DNA of 12,070 nucleotides from CAISIP01 sp031403955 (GTDB taxonomy: Bacteria > Pseudomonadota > Gammaproteobacteria > Burkholderiales > Burkholderiaceae_C), in contig JANNGR010000412.1 in assembly GCA_031403955.1 (NCBI GenBank), forward strand, positions 1 to 12,070, written 5' to 3'. This document shows positions 7,141-12,070 of this stretch, piece after piece; positions within the stretch are counted from its first letter, which is position 1, and every line of letters begins with the position of its first letter. A model generated the notes under the pieces. That model did no database searches. It was not told where the DNA came from and saw nothing but the letters and a program-made list of their open reading frames with translations. A program made the translations under genes and the position numbers.

Positions 7141-8013
7141 ATGGCGTCCATGGAAAAAACCCACCAGCTAAAGGAACGTCGCCTCGCCGATGCCTGGGCC
7201 GAACTGCAAAACTACGCCGACCAGGGCAACCCGCTTGAACGCGATGCCTACCGCCTGGCATTCGCCGACCCCGAGTTCCTGCTGCGGCGCGAAACCCGGG
7301 GTATCCGGTTTCAGCTCGAGTTGCTAAAGCCAGACCTGGGCCAGGCCGAACAAGGCATTGAAAACACGGTGGTGGTGTTTGGCAGCGCGCGTTTCCCCGC
7401 GCCGGAACTGGCACGGCAGGAGCTGGAAGCGGCGCGCGCCAGTGGCGACGCTGTGGCGCTGGATCTGGCGCAGCGCCGGGTGCGCAACTCCCATTATTAC
7501 GATCAGGCCCGGTTGTTCGCCCAACACGTGGTTGGCTACAGCGCCAGCAAACCGGCGTCCGAGCGCCTGTTTATTGCTACTGGTGGAGGGCCCGGCATCA
7601 TGGAAGCCGCGAATCGGGGCGCGCACGAAATGGGCGCACCCAACATCGGCTTGAATATCGCCCTGCCCCATGAGCAACAGGCCAACCCGTACGTGACGCC
7701 GTCGTTGAGTTTCAAGTTCCATTACTTCGCGCTGCGCAAGATGCACTTCATGATGCGGGCCAAAGCGCTGGTGGCGTTCCCGGGCGGGTTTGGAACCCTC
7801 GACGAGTTGTTTGAAGTGATCACGCTGGTACAGACTGGCAAGGCCAAGCCAGTCCCGATCGTGCTGTTTGGCTCCAACTACTGGAAACGCCTGTGCAACA
7901 TGGAAATGCTGGTGGAAGAAGGCGCCATATCGGCCGAAGACTTGAAGCTGTTCACCTATGTCGATGACCCGCTCGCGGCTTGGGAAGTTATTCGCGCGTT
8001 TTACCGGCTTTGA
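7141..8013 (+). CDS. LOG-family protein (TIGR00730-type), probable nucleotide 5'-monophosphate phosphoribohydrolase
   Basis: Cytosolic Rossmann-fold enzymes of the LOG family cleave a nucleoside monophosphate to free base and ribose 5-phosphate; plant and actinobacterial members release cytokinins. Relatives are often misnamed lysine decarboxylases. The 290-aa product carries both family signatures: GGGPGIMEAANRG (148-160) and PGGFGTLDE (214-222). It also has VVVFGSARF (77-85) at the first beta strand and the conserved LRKMHFMMRAKA (198-209). A charged N-terminal helical extension of about 70 residues precedes the core, and a second helical insert follows FGSAR (about 88-130), making it longer than the 180-200-aa minimal LOG proteins. 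The ATG at 7141 is followed by another at 7150; neither has a clear Shine-Dalgarno. Its tail overlaps the convergent MFS gene by 26 bp. The true substrate is unknown. Confidence 0.9.
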   Translation: MASMEKTHQLKERRLADAWAELQNYADQGNPLERDAYRLAFADPEFLLRRETRGIRFQLELLKPDLGQAEQGIENTVVVFGSARFPAPELARQELEAARASGDAVALDLAQRRVRNSHYYDQARLFAQHVVGYSASKPASERLFIATGGGPGIMEAANRGAHEMGAPNIGLNIALPHEQQANPYVTPSLSFKFHYFALRKMHFMMRAKALVAFPGGFGTLDELFEVITLVQTGKAKPVPIVLFGSNYWKRLCNMEMLVEEGAISAEDLKLFTYVDDPLAAWEVIRAFYRL

Positions 8014-9208
8014 GATCACCCGCGTCCGGATGGGACTGGGCGACCGTTGGCCGCAAGCGCCAGGCCGCTCGCGCACCGGCCCCCACCGCCGCACCCACTA
8101 CCCAGAACACAACCGACACACCGACGACCGTGCCGACAGTGCCAAACAACATCGGCATCACGACACTGGAGGCGTTTATCGCCATCAGCCGCAAACCCAG
8201 CGCCTCGCCGTGGCGCGCCTGCGGGGTGATCTGGTGCAGGGTACTCATGATCATCGGTTGGACCGAACCCAGCGCCAGGCCCAGAATCACCGAGGCCATG
8301 CCCATCGCCAGCGGCGCCTGCATGAATGGGTAAACAGCGAACACCACGGCTGTCAGCAACATGGCCACGGTGACCACCAGGTATTCCTGCAAGCGCGACG
8401 CAAATACCGGCATGGCGACCCGCACCAGCGCCGCGGCAATCGCGAATGCACCCAGAATCGAGCCGATCACTGAGGCGCTGAAACCGCGTTCATGCCCCAG
8501 CACCGGCACCACGAACGTGTGCACGTCCCAACATGACGACAGGCACCAGTTCACCACCATCAGCCGGCGCATCATCGGCTCCCGCAACAAATCCCACACC
8601 CGGGTCGGAGCGCTGCCGACGGATGGCGCCATCGGGGCCAGTTCCGGCACCGGGCGAATCCAGAACCAGGTCGCCACCGGCAATACGGCCATCAGCAAAA
8701 ACGCCGCGCGATAACCGGTGGTGTCCCCGGCAGTCGCCCCGGCATAGTCGATCAACAAGCCGGCCGCGAAAGGTCCAAAAAAGTTGGACGCTGCGGGACC
8801 GATTGCCAGCCAGCTAAACACCCGCTTTAGCTCGGTGGCCCCATTTGCGGCCCGCCCGACATGGCGCTGCAACGCAATCGAGGCAGCGCCGGTGGCGCCA
8901 CCGGTCATCAAGGCAGCCAGGCACAACACCCCATACACCGGGAAGGCCAGCGCCAGTCCTGCGCCGATGGTTGACACCACGACGGCGATGCCGACCGGGC
9001 GCCGCAGTCCGTGCCGGTCGGCAAAACGGCCGGCCGGCAAGGCCAGGAAAACCTGCGTCAATGCAAACAGGGCCAGCAACACACCCACCGCCAACGCGCT
9101 GTAACCCTCGCGCAACGCCAGCAATGGGGCTGCCAGCCGCATGCCCGCCATACAGGCATGCAGGCAAAGCTGTCCGGCGATCAGGCGGGCCAGCACACTA
9201 GATCTCAT
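7988..9208 (-). CDS. Major facilitator superfamily (MFS) transporter
   Basis: A polytopic inner-membrane carrier of 406 aa with about 12 hydrophobic segments. The MFS motif A between helices 2 and 3 is clear: AGRFADRHGLRR (about 59-70). A central cytoplasmic stretch rich in Pro/Ala/Ser follows helix 6. The family exports or imports small solutes by proton coupling; nothing here fixes the substrate, although the general sequence resembles putative drug-efflux-type carriers. The ATG at 9208 is preferred because AAGGAG sits four bases upstream; a TTG at 9223 in frame would add five residues. This start lies inside the 3' end of rmuC (11-bp overlap), so the two are probably translationally coupled. 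The C-terminus overlaps the convergent LOG gene. Confidence 0.92.
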   Translation of the reverse strand: MRSSVLARLIAGQLCLHACMAGMRLAAPLLALREGYSALAVGVLLALFALTQVFLALPAGRFADRHGLRRPVGIAVVVSTIGAGLALAFPVYGVLCLAALMTGGATGAASIALQRHVGRAANGATELKRVFSWLAIGPAASNFFGPFAAGLLIDYAGATAGDTTGYRAAFLLMAVLPVATWFWIRPVPELAPMAPSVGSAPTRVWDLLREPMMRRLMVVNWCLSSCWDVHTFVVPVLGHERGFSASVIGSILGAFAIAAALVRVAMPVFASRLQEYLVVTVAMLLTAVVFAVYPFMQAPLAMGMASVILGLALGSVQPMIMSTLHQITPQARHGEALGLRLMAINASSVVMPMLFGTVGTVVGVSVVFWVVGAAVGAGARAAWRLRPTVAQSHPDAGDLKAGKTRE

Positions 9209-10601
9209 CCGGCTCCTTGTCAAAGTCCCGATCGGCGGGAATCAGCGCCTGCGCCTGGGTGCCGGGCAACGCTTCCACGGCTCGCAAAACGCGTCCCATC
9301 GCGCGGCTGCGGGTTTGCGCGGTATCGAGTGTCTTTAGCACGGTCTCGGTCTGGGTTTTCACTTTCGCCAACACGTCGCCAAACTTGCCGAACTCGGTCT
9401 TCACCGCGCCCAGCACCTGCCACACCTCGCTGGCGCGTTGCTCCAGTGCCAGGGTCCTGAAACCCATTTGCAGGGAGCTCAGCATTGCCAGCAGCGTCGT
9501 GGGGCCGGCCAGGGTGACGCGATGTTCGCGCTGCAAACCCTCCATCAGGCCGGGCCGGCGCAGCACTTCGGCGTACAACCCTTCGGTGGGCAGGAACAGA
9601 ATCGCGAAATCGGTGGTGAAGGGCGGCTCCAGGTATTTCTCGGCCATCGACCGGGCTTCGAGCCGGATGCGCGCTTCGAGTGCCTTGCCCGCCGACTCGG
9701 CCCCCAACACGTCGGCCCGGCCTTGCGCGTCCAGCAAGCGCTCATAGTCATCATTCGGGAACTTGGCGTCGATCGGCAACCACAATGGCTCGCCAGTGTC
9801 GGATCGGCCCGGCAACTTGATGGCGAAGTCGACCACATGCTTGCTGCCTGGCCGGGTGGCGACCTGCACCGCATACTGGTCCGGCACGAACACTTGCTCC
9901 AGCAATGCCTCGAGTTGCGCCTCGCCAAAAATGCCACGGGTCTTGACGTTGGTCAGCAGATGTTTCAGGTCGCCGACACCCTGCGCCAGCGTCTGCATTT
10001 CGCCCAGGCCTTTGTGCACCTGCTCCAGCCGGTCCGCGACCTGCTTGAAACTTTCGCCCAGGCGGGTCTGCAAGGTGGCCTGAAGCTTCTCATCGACCGT
10101 GGCTCGCATCTCGTCGAGTTTGGTCGCGTTGCTGGCCTGGAGTTGGGCCAACTGGGCCTCCAACGTCTGGCGCACCTCCAGCATGCGCCGCGCATTCGAT
10201 TCGCTCAGGTTTTGCAACTGCATCGTGAGCGTATCGGACACGGTTTGTTTGAGCAGCGCGAGTTGCTGGCCAAAGGCGTCGATCTGCATGTTCTGGGTTC
10301 GCGTTGCCTCTGCGCCCTGCGTCAACAGGGTTTGCTGGAACACCGCAAAGGTCTGGTTCAACTCCTGGCGCGCGCCACGTGATGACTCGCCAATCTCCCG
10401 GCCCAGTTCGCGCTCCAGCCGCTCCAGCCGCGCGGCGCTGGACAACACGGCGGCCATCAGCTCGGCGCGGCCTTGTTCCATCGCCTGCGCCAGGCGCCCA
10501 TCCGGCCGGCGCAAAACCGACCACAACACCACGACCAGATTGAACAGGCCCAACACCAGCACGCACCACAAAAGTAACTCATCGAAACCTGTTCCTTGCA
10601 T
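9198..10601 (-). CDS. rmuC: DNA recombination protein RmuC
   Basis: RmuC family proteins limit DNA rearrangement at inverted repeats in E. coli and contain a PD-(D/E)XK-like nuclease fold. The 467-aa product has one N-terminal membrane helix (about 8-30). A long charged region, probably coiled coil with many Gln, Leu and Glu repeats (about 40-205), follows. The conserved RmuC core has RGIFGEAQLEALLE (222-235), VVDFAI (256-261) and LPIDAKFP (275-282), with D278 and K280 as the likely D-x-K catalytic pair and E227 as a further conserved acid. The protein is thus likely an inner-membrane-anchored cytosolic nuclease-like factor. The ATG at 10601 immediately precedes the membrane helix; a TTG at 10619 is in frame but its purine-rich stretch is too close. 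MFS translation starts within its last codons. Confidence 0.95.
   Translation of the reverse strand: MQGTGFDELLLWCVLVLGLFNLVVVLWSVLRRPDGRLAQAMEQGRAELMAAVLSSAARLERLERELGREIGESSRGARQELNQTFAVFQQTLLTQGAEATRTQNMQIDAFGQQLALLKQTVSDTLTMQLQNLSESNARRMLEVRQTLEAQLAQLQASNATKLDEMRATVDEKLQATLQTRLGESFKQVADRLEQVHKGLGEMQTLAQGVGDLKHLLTNVKTRGIFGEAQLEALLEQVFVPDQYAVQVATRPGSKHVVDFAIKLPGRSDTGEPLWLPIDAKFPNDDYERLLDAQGRADVLGAESAGKALEARIRLEARSMAEKYLEPPFTTDFAILFLPTEGLYAEVLRRPGLMEGLQREHRVTLAGPTTLLAMLSSLQMGFRTLALEQRASEVWQVLGAVKTEFGKFGDVLAKVKTQTETVLKTLDTAQTRSRAMGRVLRAVEALPGTQAQALIPADRDFDKEPDEI
9213..9218 (-). promoter_or_regulatory. Ribosome binding site of the MFS gene, inside rmuC
   Basis: AAGGAG on the minus strand, four bases before the ATG at 9208 and within the terminal rmuC codons. 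It decides the start and implies translational coupling. Confidence 0.65.
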
Positions 10602-10748
10602 GGCGCTATTGTTGTTCAAAACCCCTTGGCCCGGTCACCACGGCGATCGGCACGCGCAACCGCCACTATGCCAATCGGGCCAGGGTAATATCGACCGGTA
10701 GTAGCGGATCGGCGTGCCGGGACTGGCGCCGCGAATTCAATGACAAAC

Positions 10749-10753
10749 AGGAG
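10749..10753 (+). promoter_or_regulatory. Ribosome binding site of the small membrane protein gene
   Basis: AGGAG five bases before the ATG at 10759. It is good support that this short frame is translated. Confidence 0.7.
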
Positions 10754-10758
10754 ACCAG

Positions 10759-10968
10759 ATGGAAAAGGGCTTGTTGTGGATCGGACGCGCGGCGGGCACT
10801 GCCGGCGCGTTCATGACGGTGGTCGCGTTTGCCTTGCGCGCCAGTGGCCAGTACACAGTTGCGGGCGTTCAGATTGGCACACTTCTGCTGGCGGGAACAG
10901 CGGCAATGGTGATGGGCTGCTTCTTCCTGCTGGCTGTGCTTACCGGGGATTCGAAAAGCGGCCAGTAA
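10759..10968 (+). CDS. Small two-helix membrane protein of unknown function
   Basis: The 69-aa product begins MEKGLLWIGRAAG. It has two predicted membrane helices, at about 12-27 (GTAGAFMTVVAFALR) and 36-62 (VAGVQIGTLLLAG through FFLLAVLTG), joined by a short loop RASGQYTVAG, and ends in a polar tail DSKSGQ. No enzyme motif is visible and I do not recognise the family. Support for its being a gene: a strong Shine-Dalgarno at the right distance, GC-rich third positions, and its position in an otherwise empty gap. It is divergent from rmuC (157 bp) and convergent with the dehydrogenase gene (19 bp), so it is probably transcribed alone. It most likely resides in the inner membrane. Confidence 0.75.
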   Translation: MEKGLLWIGRAAGTAGAFMTVVAFALRASGQYTVAGVQIGTLLLAGTAAMVMGCFFLLAVLTGDSKSGQ

Positions 10969-10987
10969 CGCCACCCATGGCCCAAAA

Positions 10988-11986
10988 CTAGGGGCTGGCC
11001 TGGGAGCCCTGCAGCACGGATGGATTCAACGCGTTCAGTGGCACGCCATTGGTCAGGAAACCGATCAGGTTGTCAGCAGCCAGATTGGCCATGGCGAGCC
11101 GGGTCGGCATGGTAGCGCTGGCAATATGCGGCGTAAGTACCACGTTGGGCACCCCGAGCAGGCCTGGATGCACCTGCGGCTCACCCTCGAACACATCGAG
11201 TCCGGCGCCGGCAATACGCCGCTCTTGCAGGGCCATGGCCAACGCGGCATCATCCACGATTCCGCCACGTGCGATGTTGACCAGGATCGCCGTGGGTTTC
11301 ATGCGCGCCAGTTCGGTGGCGCCAATCGTGTGGTGTGAAGCCGCTGAATAGGGAACGACCAGCACCACATGGTCGGCGGTTTCGAGCAATTCCTCCTTGG
11401 AGACGTAACGGGCGCGGCAGGCCGCTTCGGTCGCCGCTTGCAGCCGCGTGCGGTTGTGGTACAGCACGCGCATGCCAAAGCCGTGCGCGCCGCGCCGGGC
11501 AATGCCCTGCCCGATGCGCCCCATACCGATAATGCCCAGTGTGGAGCCATGGATGTCGGAGCCGGCAAACATGTCGTAGCTCCATCGGGTCCACTTGCCG
11601 GCGCGTAGAAAACGCTCGCTTTCGGTGACCCGGCGCGCGGTCGCCATCAGCAACGCAAAACCAAAGTCAGCCGTAGTTTCGGTCAGCACGTCGGGCGCAT
11701 TGGTTGCCAGAACGCCGGCAGCGGTCATGGCATCGATATCGAAATTGTTGTAGCCAACCGCCATGTTTGCGCAGATTTTTAGCTCCGGACAGGCAGCTAG
11801 CAAGGCTGCGTCCACGCGTTCGCCGCCGGTAGAAAAAAGACCGGCCTTGCCGCGCAAGTTCTCGATCAGCCGCTGCGTGTTCCACGCTTCGTCAGCCTGG
11901 TTGCACAACACATCGAAATGCTGTTGCAGCCGTTCGATCACCTGGGGAAACACGGCGCGCGCCACGGTTATGCCTGGTTTACGCAT
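10988..11986 (-). CDS. 2-hydroxyacid dehydrogenase, GhrB-like (glyoxylate/hydroxypyruvate or 2-ketogluconate reductase)
   Basis: A D-isomer-specific 2-hydroxyacid dehydrogenase that reduces small 2-keto acids such as glyoxylate, hydroxypyruvate or 2-ketogluconate with NAD(P)H in the cytosol. The 332-aa product has family length. Visible features: MAVGYNNFDID (75-85) in the substrate domain, the dinucleotide motif GMGRIGQ (154-160), then HNRTR (177-181) after the second strand, where the arginines suggest NADPH preference. The catalytic set is R240 (NIARGG), E269 (DVFEGEP) and H287 (LTPHIAS). The ATG at 11986 gives the standard N-terminus (MRKPGITVARAVFPQ); no Shine-Dalgarno is evident. It lies 42 bp downstream of another minus-strand gene ending at 12029, so the two may be cotranscribed. 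Which keto acid is physiological cannot be told from sequence. Confidence 0.94.
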   Translation of the reverse strand: MRKPGITVARAVFPQVIERLQQHFDVLCNQADEAWNTQRLIENLRGKAGLFSTGGERVDAALLAACPELKICANMAVGYNNFDIDAMTAAGVLATNAPDVLTETTADFGFALLMATARRVTESERFLRAGKWTRWSYDMFAGSDIHGSTLGIIGMGRIGQGIARRGAHGFGMRVLYHNRTRLQAATEAACRARYVSKEELLETADHVVLVVPYSAASHHTIGATELARMKPTAILVNIARGGIVDDAALAMALQERRIAGAGLDVFEGEPQVHPGLLGVPNVVLTPHIASATMPTRLAMANLAADNLIGFLTNGVPLNALNPSVLQGSQASP

Positions 11987-12028
11987 GGTAGTGCGGGGTA
12001 AGGGATTAAGGATCGCAGGGGGTACGGC

Positions 12029-12070
12029 TCAGTTCGCCTGCGGAATCTCGAACACCTGGCGCAAGTAGCC
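12029..12070 (-). CDS. C-terminal end of an unidentified gene (cut by window edge)
   Basis: The last 13 codons before a TGA read GYLRQVFEIPQAN. Nearly every codon ends in G or C, as in neighbouring real genes. The other minus-strand frames are less GC-biased. The fragment is too short to name a family. It would sit upstream of the 2-hydroxyacid dehydrogenase gene on the same strand. Confidence 0.5.
   Translation of the reverse strand, partial: GYLRQVFEIPQAN

Noticed and set aside
9438..10382. 314-aa open frame on the plus strand opposite rmuC
   Set aside because: It lies wholly antisense to a gene with clear conserved motifs. Composition rich in Gln, Arg, His and Leu is typical of mirror frames in GC-rich DNA, and there is no ribosome site or domain.

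Overview
The window reads as an ordinary, gene-dense chromosomal segment of a high-GC betaproteobacterium, most likely in the order Burkholderiales. The main pointers are the earP-efp pair with an arginine at EF-P position 32, the divergent uvrC-pgsA cluster, and strongly GC-biased third codon positions throughout. I see no phage, transposase, CRISPR or tRNA/rRNA signal, and no stretch over about 210 bases without a gene.

Left part, minus strand (1-2704): uvrC, then pgsA, then the first 24 codons of a probable DMT/EamA transporter that overlaps the pgsA stop by ATGA. These look like one operon joining nucleotide excision repair, phosphatidylglycerol synthesis and a transporter. Divergent from it, 39 bp away, runs earP, followed by efp (2744-4546). 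EarP is the TDP-rhamnose glycosyltransferase that modifies Arg32 of EF-P, so enzyme and substrate sit next to each other. efp ends in a strong hairpin terminator (4563-4594).

Middle (4751-8013): a short, archaeal-like (class III-like) ribose-phosphate pyrophosphokinase on the plus strand. Its 3' end overlaps by 13 bp the end of a convergent FadL/TodX-type outer-membrane hydrophobic-compound channel. Divergent from fadL is a LOG-family (TIGR00730-like) nucleotide phosphoribohydrolase.

Right part (7988-12070): an MFS transporter and rmuC lie on the minus strand, overlapping by 11 bp. The MFS 3' end overlaps the LOG gene tail by 26 bp. A 69-aa two-helix membrane protein is on the plus strand, then a GhrB-like 2-hydroxyacid dehydrogenase on the minus strand, preceded upstream by the last 13 codons of an unidentified gene.

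I found no new multi-gene system. The most unusual point is inside uvrC: a stretch of about 22 Ala/Ser/Pro/Gly-rich residues at the junction before the conserved FPRV segment. At DNA level it is covered by three consecutive inverted repeats (2255-2322), suggesting an in-frame insertion of a small palindromic element in an essential-type repair gene.
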